Assembly (NCBI GenBank): GCA_963662175.1
Contig: OY759224.1
Span: 26,049,489-26,113,488, forward strand
Reading direction: 5' to 3'
From: Aradus depressus
Lineage: Eukaryota; Arthropoda; Insecta; Hemiptera; Aradidae
DNA length: 64,000 nt
The notes below the pieces were generated by a model. That model made no database searches. It was given only the letters and a program-made list of their open reading frames with translations, and was not told the DNA's origin. Numbering within the stretch: position 1 is the stretch's first letter; the number at the start of each line of letters is the position of its first letter. The position numbers were made by a program, and so were the translations under genes. Below, one piece after another: positions 1 through 11,169 of the stretch.

Positions 1-190
1 CCATGGTGGCCGTGCGGGCTAGAGCGTAGGGCTTTGGTCGCATGGTCTCACCATGGTTTGCGGGTTCGAATCCCGTCCGGGAGTGAGTTTTATTTCGTAG
101 ATAGAACTCCCTCCCGGGGCCATGGATGTCGTAAATATAACTAAATAACTCATTGACATGGCTAATATGCACCGTACATAAGGCCAAAAA
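1..190 (+). repeat. SINE family 2 copy (tRNA-like head)
   Basis: A tRNA-like head with box B GGTTCGAATCC (63-73) is followed by CTCCCTCCCGGGGCCATGGATG and a tail ending in an A-rich run. An inverted partial copy follows at 235-352, giving a 90-bp palindrome. Further copies lie at 5645-5805 (minus) and 39441-39540 (plus). Confidence 0.65.
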
Positions 191-234
191 AATAAAAATA
201 AAAATAAAAAAATAATAAAAAATTTTATTTATTT

Positions 235-352
235 ATTTTTTATTTATTTTTCTTTTTTGGCCTTATGTACGATGCATATTAGCCATGTCACTGTGTTATT
301 TAGTTATTTACAACATCCATGGGCCCAGGAGGGAGTTCTATCTACGCAACCA
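235..352 (-). repeat. SINE family 2, inverted partial copy
   Basis: Reverse complement of the body of the copy at 97-190, including the segment GGCCTTATGTACGATGCATA. The two copies face each other across an A/T-rich spacer. Confidence 0.6.
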
Positions 353-481
353 TGGCCCCAATTTTAAAGGATGGCCTCAGAAAAGAGACTAAAGTAGTTT
401 TAGAAAATAGTTCGTAAGAATTTTTAATTTTTTTTTTATTTTCCAAAGTTATTCTTTTTTTTATATATAAAAAATTATAAT

Positions 482-700
482 GTAGGTTAAGTTTAAATAA
501 ACCAAATTTTTTTTCTCGATTCTATGCTATTCATTTTCTCCGTCAATCAAATAAGATAATACCGTTGGATTAGATTTTTGCAAATTTAAAAAAATTTGAT
601 GGCATCCCAGATTATTTATATATATTATTTCTATAAAATATCGAATGTTTATGAGGAGAAATTTTGAACAGGAAATGTGATAATTTGTTTATATATTTAT
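482..700 (+). repeat. Interspersed repeat family FAM-2, partial
   Basis: AT-rich block sharing the string of short landmarks AATAAACC, CTATGCTATTCATTTTC, TTGGATTAGAT and GGAAATGTG in order with 6840-7165, 19760-19985 and 21325-21580. No coding potential. Confidence 0.5.
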
Positions 701-779
701 TATTTGTTAATTTTTATTTATTTAATTAATACATTTTTTAAAATTATTTTTAATTAATACACTGTAGGATTCCTGTTTG

Positions 780-910
780 TATAGCCTTGGGACCATCTTA
801 AGGATGGCGTGCTCAAGATGTTTATCTTCCATATAAAAAAATGTAAAGGACGGCGTGCTCGAACTGGCAATCTTGAGCTCAGTAGACAAACACGCTACCG
901 GGTCTCTCCA
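780..910 (-). repeat. SINE family 1, degenerate copy
   Basis: Contains the reverse complement of the SINE head (CTTGAGCTCAGTAGACAA) and body (GGACGGCGTGCTC). Box B is damaged. Confidence 0.5.
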
Positions 911-1548
911 AGTGAGATCTGCTTTGTCTAAAGTCATTGTTTAAACTTAGTGACTGTTTCAAATGTAAATGAACCACCCCCTTACCTCCTTCAACCCTTC
1001 TCTTCGTCTTCTCACCTATTTCTCTACAATTTGATAAAAGGGGTTGGTTTCCCTAAAGCTTCCCTAATGCTGATGTAAAACAAATTTGAGGACGGTGTTT
1101 TCGCTCCGCTAAACTTGTTAGAACCTTTCTGTGAAAGTGTCTCAACTTAAAGGTACAAACGTTGAATTGAGTTTAAACTGTGAGGCAATCAGTCGAATTA
1201 ACAAGTTTTACATTATCCGTTTTATGTAACTGCTGAAAACTTTACTTTAATTGATCAAAGTTAAAATTAATGTTTTGAATTAGTTTCATGTTCTCAATGC
1301 AAAACGTTACGTCTAGACTTTTCTGTTTCAATTCCCTCAAATTCTTGCTCTCTTTCCAAACCCAATCGATCGTTAGTGCTAAAACTCAATATGTGATTTA
1401 CTACCTCGACAGTTATGGGGATTGTTGAGTTGGGCTCCCTCTAAACCATATGTTGGCTACAACCGGCCCGCTGTAAGATTTGGTCCGGCCCGCGAGACAT
1501 TTTGAAAAACCCAATTTAAAAGAAAAATAATATTACACTACTCACTCA

Positions 1549-1836
1549 CTATCTAATCTAAATTTGAAGACGTGGAGTTGTGCTATTTCTACAAAAAAAT
1601 ACCTGGAAGAAGACCATTTTCCGCAGCTTAGAAAATTCGCAAGAAGATTGATTTGTGCGTTTGGCAGTACTTATAAATGCGAACAGTTCTTTTCAATGAT
1701 GAAAGTTAATAAATCAAAACATCGTACAAGGCTCACTGAAGATAATTTGGAAAATTCTTTACGTCTTTGTATCAGTGGAATTAATCCAAACATCAATGGA
1801 TTAGTTTCCCAAATTCAAGCTCAAGTGTCTCATTGA
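1549..1836 (+). pseudogene. hAT-family transposase C-terminal fragment
   Basis: The frame KTWSCAISTKKYLEEDHFPQ..GSTYKCEQFFSMMKVNKSKH..RLTEDNLENSLRL matches the hAT C-terminal dimerisation region of the GTF2IRD2/SCAND3/EPM2AIP1-like group (GSTYxCEQxFSxMK-NKSKxRxRLTxxxLE). Only about 90 residues survive and no catalytic part is present. The flanks contain the GGCCCGC strings usual at the ends of such non-autonomous copies (1461-1495 and 2046-2090). Confidence 0.75.
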
Positions 1837-2139
1837 TTTCGGTGTCGCTACTACTTTCGTAGTTTGTAATAATTCCAAATTTCACGATTTAATTATATTA
1901 TTGTACCTATTTGTTTTCATTTCATTTTTTTATTTTAATAAATTGTATTATAACATTGTCTTATTATTTCATGTCTGATATCTATCGCTAAAAATTATGA
2001 ACACTACTTTAAAGTCCGACGTTATTTTATTTTGAACCATCTACGCGGCCCGCGAACGTATTTGCACACTAAAGTTTGGCCCGCAACATGTCAAAGGTTG
2101 CTCATACATGCTCTAAACTATCCCTGCTCTTTGGTCAAC

Positions 2140-2190
2140 CTGACATCGTACAGGCTCGGGACCATCACGTCCCAACCGAAGGGGTATTGA
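2140..2190 (-). repeat. SINE family 1 fragment
   Basis: CCTGACATCGTACAGGCTCGGGACCATC is the reverse complement of the SINE body; it ends where the Tigger element begins. Confidence 0.5.
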
Positions 2191-2207
2191 TAAATCTAAT
2201 ATTACTA

Positions 2208-2840
2208 CAGTAAAAGTTCCTTATTCACGGTTTCCTTATTCGCGGGTGAAAAAATTACAACCCAGTTCCTGTATTCGCGGCTGAAAATTATAGGCTTTTA
2301 TGTAACCGAGTAGACTAATGTCAAACTAAAACAAACCTCACTGCCACTATATAAAGGCCATTGTCGAAACCGACTTGGAGGAAATGTTAACTCCACATTC
2401 CACTGAAGAAGAGCCTTCAACGAGCACTGAAAAGGTGACCTTTAACTTGAAAAATCTGAGTGAAGGTTTACGTTTGTCAATGAACTTTGTGATTTCTTCA
2501 TTGAAAATTGATCCATCTATGGAAAGGAGCCTTATTTTTAAAAGGCAAATTATTAATGCTACAAATCAATATGAATCTGAATTTAAAGACCTTTTAAAAG
2601 CGGCAAAACAAGAAAAAATTACTAAATTCTTTAAACCCTTGCCTAAAGCTGACAATAACGATTGAATTTAATTGCGAATTTCTCAATAAATTAATTTTAT
2701 TTTGATATATATTGGTTTTATTTTGGAACCTTGGAACGTATCCCCTATGATTCCATACTAATTACCATTCCATATCTACGGTTTCTGTATTCGCGGTATA
2801 TTTAAGGAACATATACCCAGCCAATAAAGAGCTTTTACTG
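2208..2840 (+). mobile_element. Tigger/pogo-like DNA transposon, internally deleted
   Basis: The left terminus CAGTAAAAGTTCCTTATT and the right terminus, read inverted as CAGTAAAAGCTCTTTATT, are flanked by TA on both sides (2206-2207 and 2841-2842), the usual target duplication of the pogo/Tigger superfamily. Subterminal TATTCGCGG motifs recur at both ends. Only the tail of a transposase remains inside. Confidence 0.8.
2375..2665 (+). pseudogene. C-terminal remnant of Tigger-type transposase
   Basis: 96-codon frame ending KITKFFKPLPKAD; a PCNA-box-like K-ITKFFKP tail is common at the C-terminus of Tigger/Jerky-type transposases. It has no DDE triad and lies wholly inside the TIR-bounded element. 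The internal ATG is not a real start. Confidence 0.55.
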
Positions 2841-2859
2841 TATAGATAATTTTTTTTTT

Positions 2860-3080
2860 TTTGGGTGCTCCTGATTCCATGGGGGGTCGGTCACATCACC
2901 CTAATGCCATTGGGAAACGGGTTCTTCGGCTGTGGACCGGCTCGATGGCTACGGTCCACAGTCTTCCTTGGTGTCTGGCGCTTCACGCCGAGTGAACTCG
3001 GGATCTTTTCGGGGGTTCTGTTCTGCCTGCGTTCCAGAGCCGGGGGTAGCCGCCGCACGTCCGTCAAGCGTTAGAAAGCT
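2860..3080 (+). repeat. GC-rich interspersed repeat
   Basis: Contains GGACCGGCTCGATGGCTACG, repeated at 27915-27940 with the same following text (CAGTC-TCCTTGG-G-TGGCGCTTC pattern). The short ORFs here are not genes. Confidence 0.45.
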
Positions 3081-3625
3081 TTCAAGGGTCCCTCAAATGA
3101 ATAAACATATTTTTTGAGGGTGTTAGTTCTATAAAGATATCCGCTGTGAAATGAAACAGTTATCGTAAAAGGAAGAAGAACTGCCCTGATTCGCGACCTA
3201 AAGCCCTAGTCTTGGGGTACAAACGATCGAATAAATTTCAGGACCCAAAACCCCTCCCTTCCCCCCCCCCTCCCCATGAAATAAATTCAGGACTATAACC
3301 CTCTTTCTTCGAATAAATTCAGGACTTCTTCCTAACGGAGGTTCTCCTTCCTAAAAGATCTTATTTGTTCGTTCCCTATCTCCTTATCTCCAGACATTAT
3401 TTTTGTTCAAAATGTCTTTCTCGAGTACTTAATTTTTTTCTTTGGCCTAACTGCAATTCGCTTCTGTGTAATGGTTTTTTTTATAACGATCTGGACGATG
3501 TAAAACATAATTTGATGAGTAAAAAGATAGATAAAATGGGCAGAAAGTGTGTTTGAGTTCTTTGGCAAACATTAAAAGTTTTGATTTGAAAAGAAAACTG
3601 CAGTAAAAGGTCTCCGGTGAATCGA
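3081..3625. other. No gene recognised
   Basis: AT-rich sequence with a C-run near 3250-3280 and imperfect repeats of AATAAATTCAGGAC at 3235-3325. Nothing with coding character. Confidence 0.5.
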
Positions 3626-3629
3626 ATCA

Positions 3630-4262
3630 AGTACTTCCCCAGAATTAGTTAAGTTTTCACTCTCCCTCCAATATCAATCGACTGTTTGGGCTAATATTCA
3701 ATAGTTGACTTACATAGTGGCTTCTCCTCAACGGCCTTATAAGCGTTTTTATGTAACGCCTCTTCTCTAATCTCCCTCTTTCATTTGGTCAATTTGACTG
3801 AAAATCAATAGGTGTCATCTTTATGGAGTTTTGAATTTAAGTATAAAATTTTGTGTCGATGCATTCATTTGAACGGCAGTTATTGAAGTTTTTGTGATAA
3901 GCCCCTCCCCTATTCCCCCTCTTTCCTGTGATCGATTTAGCTGAGAATCACTAGGTTTCGTCCTTATTGGGTTCTGGATACACATATAAGATTTCGTGTC
4001 GATACATTATATCGGGAGTAATCGTGTTCACAAACACAAATACATAGAGGTCGGAGAAAATTGAAATTCTGGTGAAAACTAATAAATTGCTGTATAAAAC
4101 GTCTATACTTCTTATAGGTGAGGACGATATCTGCCGATTTTGACCGAAATTGGCCGAGAAGAAGGGGGTGGATCAGAGGAGGGAGGCTCAACTGAGAAAC
4201 CCTAATAACTGAATTAATTATCAACAAAAATTTAATATAAGGTTCAGAAGCCACTCAGTAGG
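3630..4262 (+). repeat. FAM-1 interspersed repeat (two facing copies)
   Basis: Starts at ACTTCCCCAG and runs through the family landmarks CTCCCTCC, GGCTAATATTCAATAGTTGA, TGTCGATACATT, TATCGGGAGTAATCGTG. From about 4130 the reverse-oriented version begins (GGATCAGAGG, CCCTAATAACTG). This is the commonest repeat of the window. Confidence 0.6.
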
Positions 4263-4264
4263 AC

Positions 4265-4690
4265 ATCTACTGACATTCAATACTCTTTGTTTCGGAACCC
4301 TCAGAGAAGAGGAGCCGAGAGCTCCTGAATATGAGCAGAATGGATCTAAGAGCCTATGACAGGGTTGATCACAAGACAGAGTCATATGAACAAACACTCA
4401 CACAATATGGGCATCGCTGGAAGCCCTCTGTGCAGGAAAATGAGACTCCGGTTCATATTCTAAGCCAGTGTAAAATTCTAGAAAGCAAGAGGTTTTACTG
4501 CTTCGGGTCTGCCATAACAGAACCAAAGCAGATAATGGAGGGAACCTGCAGCAGAATCCTGCACTTTATTAAAGATAACAGGGCTGCTACTTTAATAAAG
4601 TCCAGGATTCCGGTCCATCGGATGGTACGTTATGCGATTCTCCAGAGACAGAGCGATATCAGGTTTAAAGATCCCTATCCTGGGTGAATA
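4265..4690 (+). pseudogene. RNase-H-type LINE, C-terminal remnant
   Basis: Frameshifted pieces give [11 protein letters not shown] and the zinc-knuckle-like end ENETPVHILSQCKILESKRF. A second, similarly decayed copy is at 41640-42065 with the intact motif LCRKCGE-(E)[10 protein letters not shown] in two frames. C-x2-C...H-x4-C after an RNase H domain is the usual C-terminus of R1/I-group and related non-LTR retrotransposons. Several frameshifts and stops. Confidence 0.65.
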
Positions 4691-4699
4691 AACCTAAGG

Positions 4700-4800
4700 T
4701 AATTTTAGAACTTCCATAGTAGAAACAGGCTTATGCGATCTGGTAGTAGGCGATATGACCTCGTAGTTGCAAGCCCGGACAATGAACCAAAATAACTATC
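4700..4800 (+). repeat. SINE family 1, 3' fragment
   Basis: Carries CTGGTAGTAGGCGATATGACC and the tail CATAATAACT-like end only; the tRNA-related head is missing. Confidence 0.55.
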
Positions 4801-4840
4801 TATAAAAAAATATATATATACTTTTAACAAGTTTTAGCTA

Positions 4841-5342
4841 TCCCTCCAAATACTTCTTTTCGTTTGATTACGCTGAAAATGAGTACCTTATTCGTAGCTT
4901 TAAAATTTCGTATGGATAGGGCGTTATTACAGTGCCCACGATCTAAATATTTCGATATATATAAACTAAAAACTGAACATCGAATTGTTGAACGATTTTT
5001 TTACTTTCCTTTATATTCCGCATAGAAAAGTTGCTAATATCGATAGCAACTGATATGACGTTATCTCTAAAATATATCAATAAATATATAATTATAAAAT
5101 ACCAATGAGGGTCAATAATTAATATTTATAAATTTTAAAATATCTAATTAACCTTTTCGAGATATTGATCAAAATTAATAACCAAAATGTAATCAACCGA
5201 AGGGTCAATATTTGTCTTTTGTTAACTAAAATTAAACTTTCAGAATTTCTGGACTTTCATTAATAGAACGAGAGGTGGTTAAGTTTATAAATAATGGCTA
5301 CAATACCAATTAAAGAGAAACAATATATAATTAAATGAACTA
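4841..5342. repeat. FAM-1 fragment and AT-rich filler
   Basis: 4841-4960 has the FAM-1 opening (CTCCCTCCAAATAC, ATTACGCTGAAAAT); 4961-5342 is AT-rich with no recognised content. Confidence 0.4.
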
Positions 5343-5345
5343 GAG

Positions 5346-5560
5346 GGCGCCGGTAGCTCAGTGGTATGCGTGCTTGCCTACTGAGCTCAAGTCCTAAGCG
5401 ATGGTCTCAAGCCGGCACGATGTCAGGTACTCGTTAAAGACCCCTTAAGTGAATACAAATTTAGGGTAGGCAAAATTTAGGACTCCCACAGAGTCGGGCT
5501 CATGTCCAACAGAGTGACGAAAGAGTGCTCTGGTAGTGGGCGATAAAGAAGGGTGAGAGG
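5346..5560 (+). repeat. SINE family 1 with internal deletion across box B
   Basis: GGCGCCGGTAGCTCAGTGG (box A) is intact, but the text jumps from GAGCTCAAGTCC directly to AAGCGATGGTC, removing box B and about 90 bases of the body. The 3' part (GACTCCCACAGAGTCGGGC, TGGTAGTGGGCGAT) is present. Confidence 0.75.
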
Positions 5561-5644
5561 AACTTGTCAACGATCTTTAGAAGGTTATAACACCAACGTA
5601 GTAGTGTCAACTTACGATCAGTCCCGGGCTCTATTATTATTTTT

Positions 5645-5805
5645 TTTGGCCTTAAGTAAGATGCATATTAGCCATGAATTTTAATAATTTTATCGAGTTA
5701 TTTACGACATCCAAGGGAAGGAGTTCTATCTACAAAATAAACCTCACTCCCGGACGGGATTCGAACCCGCAAACCAAGGTGGGACCATGCGACCAAAGTC
5801 CTATG
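5645..5805 (-). repeat. SINE family 2 copy
   Basis: Box B is present in reverse (GGATTCGAACCC), with the body and the poly(A) end at the left (a T-run at 5638-5648 before GGCCTTAAGTAAGATGC). Confidence 0.65.
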
Positions 5806-6479
5806 AACTACATAACTGTGAATTATATTAAAAAATTAAATCAAAACTTGAAAACTCGATGGAAATCGAGCTATCGATTCTTCGAATTATCGAAATTTGA
5901 TTATCGAGCTCCTAAATATTTTTTCTAGTAATCGAGTTTTTTCAAAAAATAATTTAAAAACACTATTTTTAAATCGAGTTTCTCAGACAATGCTATGAAA
6001 ATAAATAAAAGATAAAAATAACAAATACCTTTTTTTTTTATTTATTTAAAACAATATTTTTGTACAAAAGAATATTTTCATATTATGTATTTATGTACAT
6101 ATTAATTCTGATTTACATAGAAATAATCTGTCAGTTTTTTTTGAACCTATACCGGTTTGTGATTCTCAATGAGATTCAATGTTCTACTTCGTTCGTCTGT
6201 TCAAGAAATAATGGAACAGTATCCAAAGAATGCTTGGCATCTTAACCGATGTATCGACACAAAATTTAGTATGAGGTATACAGAAGTCACTATGTAAGTC
6301 AAATATTGACTTTTTGCCCAAAAGGTCGATTGACATTTGAGGGAGAGCAATAACGTAATTGTTTAATTGTTCCTGGGAAAGTACCTTGGAATCAGGTCGT
6401 ATCAACTGTAATGTATAAAAATAATACACACATGAAATGATTAAATTATAAACATAAAAAAATTAATTATATTTATTTT

Positions 6480-7190
6480 TATATAAAAAACATTTCTTTT
6501 AAAACAATTGTAGAAAACAAAACACGGCCATCAGTTATTTTAATCAGTGTGGCAATGAAGAGGTCGAGGCCTAGCGATGGCGGCGGTCTGAGTAAAAAAT
6601 GTAGAGTGGTGTTTTAGGCTTATGTTGTGATGAGCTGAATAGAGGTGTATTGACGGTGAAACTGATCCAAAAAGAAGGTATTTTTATTTGTTTATATGTG
6701 CGGAATATATGCTCAGAAATATATAACTTAATTTTAGAGAATGGCCCAAAATATAAAACAAAAAGATTGAATTAGTTTAAGAATTTAGTTTTTAAGATTT
6801 TTTCCTTTGATTTTTTGTTTGTTTTATTGTTTAGTTTCTTCTATTTTATAATGTAGTTGATTAAGAAAATAAACCCAATATTTGTTCTCAAAAATTATGT
6901 TCTATTCATTTACCCTGTTGGCCCCAGTAATCTTATTTGAAAACCTTTGGATTAGATGTAATATTATTTAAAATTATTAAAAATGGCATCTCTTTAGAAA
7001 TCCAAGTGAAAAGTTTGTAAATTGCATTTTTTTTAATACGTGCACTTTCTTAAAAAACGTCTTGAACTATTGATATTTTTTAGGGCCCTTTTCGAAAAAC
7101 TACTGTGAAAATCAAAATTGAAATAAAGAAAAGATATCAAATTTCTAGAGGAAATGTGGTAATTCTTATTGTTTATTTAATTATTATTAT
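6480..7190 (+). repeat. FAM-2 interspersed repeat, longest copy
   Basis: Matches 19385-20010 along its length: AAAACACGGCCATCAG, GTCGAGG, GGCGGTCTGAG, GGTATTTTTATTTGTTTATATG, CCCTGTTGGCCC, AGGGCCCTTTTCG, GGAAATGTGG. About 700 bp, no ORF of note, no clear terminal repeats. Probably a non-autonomous DNA element or LINE 3' part. Confidence 0.55.
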
Positions 7191-8035
7191 TATTTCATTA
7201 TTATTATTAAGCCTTTTTTACTTTTTTTTTTACCACACAACATCAAATTCCTGATTACATAACTTTCTCTATACTTCGCATAACTAGAGAGAAGTACAAG
7301 TTTCCCTTGGTGACAAATAAAATTGTTGCATGAATAAATTTGAAAAAAAAAATAAATAAAAATGTTTGAAAACTTACAAAATTCAAATGGGTGACCCCTT
7401 TGTGAATATTGACAGATATAAATCCCAGAGGTAATCAAACGGACTGGAAAAAATAAACCAAAAAAAAATAAAAAGGATCATCAAAAAAAAAAATGGTGTT
7501 ACAACTCTCCTTTGAATTGGATACATTCTTTATATATTTTCTGCTCTATTTCTTCGAAAAATCGCTTTGATTTTTCAATTCAATAAATTTCAAATAGTAA
7601 AAAAAAAAAATAATGTCTATTCCATTTATACATCCACTTCAACTATACAAATTCAGCTGGTCGTAAATTCCATATTTTGGTTCATATTTTCCAGCATAAA
7701 TTATAGAAAAAAGGTATATAAATATGTTATTTGTATAACATTTTTCTATAATATACATTATATTTATAATATTGTACTAATTTAAAAAATGAAAAAAAAA
7801 GATCCAGTTGGTATGTCTATAATAACTCCCCATAGAATGAATATATCGACATTTTATATCCAAAACTCCATAATATAATAATATTTTATCATATTATTTT
7901 CTACTTAGTTTTCTTTATTTAATTATTTCATTATGTATGTACTTTATTATTTTTATTGTCTGATATTTACTTTATTTATTTACACTTACTTCAGTTTTTT
8001 ATTATTTTGTATACTTTATTTAGTTGTCTTGACTT
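7191..8035. other. AT-rich stretch without recognised gene
   Basis: Dominated by A/T homopolymers and short AT repeats. The small ORFs are low-complexity (Ile/Phe/Tyr/Lys). Confidence 0.5.
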
Positions 8036-8188
8036 TTGCCCGGGATTTAACTGCAAGGTCCTATCGCCTACTACCACTCTTCCGTCACTCTGGTGGACAT
8101 TAGCCCGACTCTAGCCTCGGGACCATCGCTTATCGTCAACTCCCAGATAAAAAACCTAAGGGCCTCTGCCGGGCTTCGAACCCGCGAT

Positions 8189-8190
<2 letters not shown>
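8036..8190 (-). repeat. SINE family 1, truncated at a (TA)n array
   Basis: From the tail GCCCGGGATTTAAC to box B in reverse (CTTCGAACCC). It breaks off at CGATCTTATATA where the dinucleotide array begins, so box A is missing. Confidence 0.7.

Positions 8191-8226
<36 letters not shown>
8190..8226. repeat. (TA)n microsatellite
   Basis: About 18 TA units at the broken end of a SINE. Confidence 0.95.
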
Positions 8227-8231
<5 letters not shown>

Positions 8232-8629
8232 TACTTATGGTTTCTTTGCCGCTTCTAAATATTCGAATAAAAAACATTATTTACTACAAGATTCCCACAA
8301 TATGTCCGGATTTCACCACTTATAAATCCCTAATATGACAAGGAGGTCGGCAAATTTGTTATTGATACTGATCTGGTTAATATTTCACAGTTGACAGTAC
8401 GAAGCCCCAAAACTCGATCCCCTGATTCCAACTGATCATAGAGACCATCTCTCCTACACCAAATAATTAGAGTTGACGGACTGTCAGCACATAGCATCAG
8501 AACATACGCCACACCCAGTGCAGTTTCACATAACTCAAAAACTGTCAATTCTACAGTGAAGTAGATTTAGGCTGACTTCTTCAAGATAACTTCTCAAGAT
8601 AAAAAAAAAAAAAAATCGTCATCGATGGA

Positions 8630-8902
8630 TTCCCCTTGGCTTTTCCTTGAAAATTAATCGTTTGGGCTAAAAATCAATAGTTGACTATCATCTGAATCCA
8701 TCAGCAGTTATTACTGTTTGGGAGCCTCCCTTCCCTTCGGCCGATTTCGCAGAAAATTGATAGTTGCCGTCCTTATGGGATGGTAAAATTAAATATAAAA
8801 TTTCATGTCGATAAATGTATTATATCGGCAGATAGTTTTTGAGTTGAGATGTATTAAAAGGTATCGTCTTTATGAGGTTTTGAATTTACGTATGAAATTT
8901 CA
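8630..8902 (+). repeat. FAM-1 copy, left part
   Basis: Landmarks TTTGGGCTAAAAATCAATAG, GCAGAAAATTGATAG and ATGTCGATAAATGTATTATA. Interrupted at 8891-8902 by the Jockey fragment and resumed at 9224. Confidence 0.55.
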
Positions 8903-9223
8903 CCGAAGTCGCTAAATCCAAGTATAAAAAATTATTTTCCCTATTCAGTTCCCACAATAATCCTCTAGTCCGTGCCCTCCATTCTGCCATACTTTTCCAA
9001 CGACGGCTTAAGCGTCAATGGCCTAGAGAACTCCTTAGCAGCAGCAGTGACAGTGATTAGTAACAAATGAGAGGAAATCAGTGACTAGGGAGTTGTCACC
9101 ACTGGGTGATTTCTCCCCTCTTGACATTTTGAAATTGCCATTATCTCTCTATTAGCACATTTGTTTGTTGTATTTATTTTTATACAGTTGTAAATATCTG
9201 TTTGTGAATAAAAAAGTGAAATA
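8903..9223 (+). mobile_element. Jockey-clade LINE, 5'-truncated 3' end with target duplication
   Basis: The same C-terminal and 3' UTR text as the minus-strand copy at 22499-23377 (GTGCCCTCCATTCTGCC, GACGGCTTAAGCGTCAATGG, GGGTGATTTCTCCCCTC), ending AATAAAAAAGTGAAATA. It is bounded by a 12-bp direct repeat TATGAAATTTCA at 8891-8902 and 9224-9235. Both flanks are FAM-1 sequence. Confidence 0.85.
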
Positions 9224-9355
9224 TATGAAATTTCATGTCAATACATTGATTATATCGGGAGTTATCCTGTTCACAGATAGACAGACGGACAGGAAATGCC
9301 TCCTCCTGATCCCCTCTTCCCTTTGGTCGACTTAGCTGAAAAACTGGTGAGAAAA

Positions 9356-9962
9356 GTCAAGGTCCACGCCGTAGATTTTCCGTGAAAACGTCGGGATAAA
9401 ATCATTTTTAATTTTCTTTTCAATGCTGCCGTAGCTCTTGCATTTGCTCGGCACTAGACATTTTAGGTTTTTTAAAATTCATTTTGTTGCAAGCTTTCCT
9501 CCGATTAGCGTTTTCTATAATTCAGCGCATATTTACGATTCATATGAGACATCTTTAATTTTTTTGCAATTTTCAATTTAATACAGATTTTTACATATAT
9601 TTCGGCTAATATTTTTATTGTTTCACTTTGAGTCCTAGTAGTGCTCCTCAAGCTCTTTACAATGGCACCCGAATCAGCGTCCTATCTAAACGCGTTATCA
9701 CGATACACTAATTTTACACAACGCTAATTCGCAACAATCATCCGCCAGCGCCCACACTAGCCCGATAACGTCACAGGGAAAACAAACACTGCACAACAAA
9801 CACGTACAGACATGCCCTATCCATTGTGACCTCAACCGTTGTTATCGTATTATTAGTCCTCGTAGTTATTATCGATTGAAATCTGACGGTATTTTGTAAC
9901 ACAAGAAAGTTCTGACCGGCTATCACTGTGCTTAACGAGCGAATAGAGATTTTCACGTCAAA
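9356..9962 (-). repeat. FAM-3 interspersed repeat (~600 bp)
   Basis: Nearly colinear with 42906-43531 over the whole length (AGTCAAGGTCCACGCCG to TTTTCACGTCAAAA). The outer ends share CGTGAAAACGT in inverted orientation, suggesting short terminal inverted repeats. A basic minus-strand frame is better kept in the other copy. Confidence 0.65.
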
Positions 9963-10310
9963 AGTTGACGTCACATACAAAATTTCGTGTCGATACATTC
10001 ATTCGATCGGGAGATATCTCGTTCACAGACACATAGAGAACTTTTGTTTCATATTTGGAATCTAGAAGACGGAAAACATGAAATTCCTCTGAAAACTCCG
10101 CATCGAATTTTTGACCGATTACATAACTTCCCCTATCCCACACGAATTAATCAAATACGTTTTCGCTCTCCCTCTGAACCCAACTTACAGATTTACTTGA
10201 ACATTTATACTAAAATTCGTTTCGATACATCGATAGTTATTACGGTTTTTGAGTTGGGGCCTCCTTTCCTTTTGGGCGATTACATGCCTTCTCTATACCT
10301 CGTATAAAAG
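9963..10310 (+). repeat. FAM-1 copy
   Basis: Contains CGTGTCGATACATTCATT, GGGAGATATCTCGTTCACAG, CATCGAATTTTTGACCGATTA and CTTCCCCTATCCC in family order, then a second subrepeat. Confidence 0.6.
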
Positions 10311-10644
10311 ATTCGATAGGCTCTGTGACACCGAGATAAGTCTCCCCCTGGGAGACACACGACACTGAATCGGATCAATTTAAGGTTACTGAACTGAATA
10401 TAAGAAGCATTTGGAGCAGGCAAGCTACACACTTTGTTCTGTTGGGGTTCCACCCAATTTCATGATAATACTTTCAATCAAATCCTCCCCCTGTAGTTCT
10501 TCTTTCTCCCTTTTTCCCCCCTTTCTCCCTCTCCAATATCCCCGTCCAACTTTTATATCCCCGACTTAACTCTGACAGATTTATTTCTCTCAGTGAGCGC
10601 CCACGCTTACTTTCTTCCTTCTAAGAAATATTATCTTTAGGTAT

Positions 10645-11110
10645 GTTCGTTAATTTCTAAAATCGAAACCACAAAACAATTTTCCAACCATTTTTGGCGT
10701 AACTTAAGCATAAGTTTCGGGTACTAGCAATTTTCTCTTTTACACTTTTACTTATGAAATCGGTCAAAAATTGGATGCAGAATTTCATGTTTTCCGACCT
10801 AAATTCCAAATTTAAAATAAAAATGCTGTCTGTCTGTCTGTGAACATCATAACTCCCGATAGAATAAAAGTATCGATACGAAATTTTATTTATGAATCCA
10901 GAACCCTCTAACGATGACACCTATTGTTTTTCGTAGACGAAAGGGATTATGAGATCTGGGGGAGGCTTTACATAAAAACTCTAATAACTGCCGATAGCAT
11001 GAATGCATCATGTTTTCCGACCTCCAAATTCCAAAAATGAAAAAAAAAAGTCTAAGGGTCCGAGAATACGATAACTCCATATGTGATAATAAGATGTTGT
11101 GGGACGAGAT
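10645..11110 (-). repeat. FAM-1 copies, reverse orientation
   Basis: Reads TCGGTCAAAAATTGGATGCAG, GAACATCATAACTCCCGATAG and AAAGTATCGATACGAAATTT, repeated twice with spacing of about 150 bp. Confidence 0.55.
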
Positions 11111-11169
11111 TTCTAATAGAGATTTCTGGCCAGTTATCTTCCAACCGCTGTGCTGTGTGGGTGGGATGA

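Noticed and set aside
1..95. tRNA gene with a long variable arm
   Set aside because: Box B is good, but the same head is linked to a repeated body and poly(A) in other copies, so it is SINE family 2.
5352..5400. Functional tRNA gene from box A/box B matches
   Set aside because: All such sites are heads of SINE copies; the cloverleaf is not kept and the 300-bp SINE body follows.
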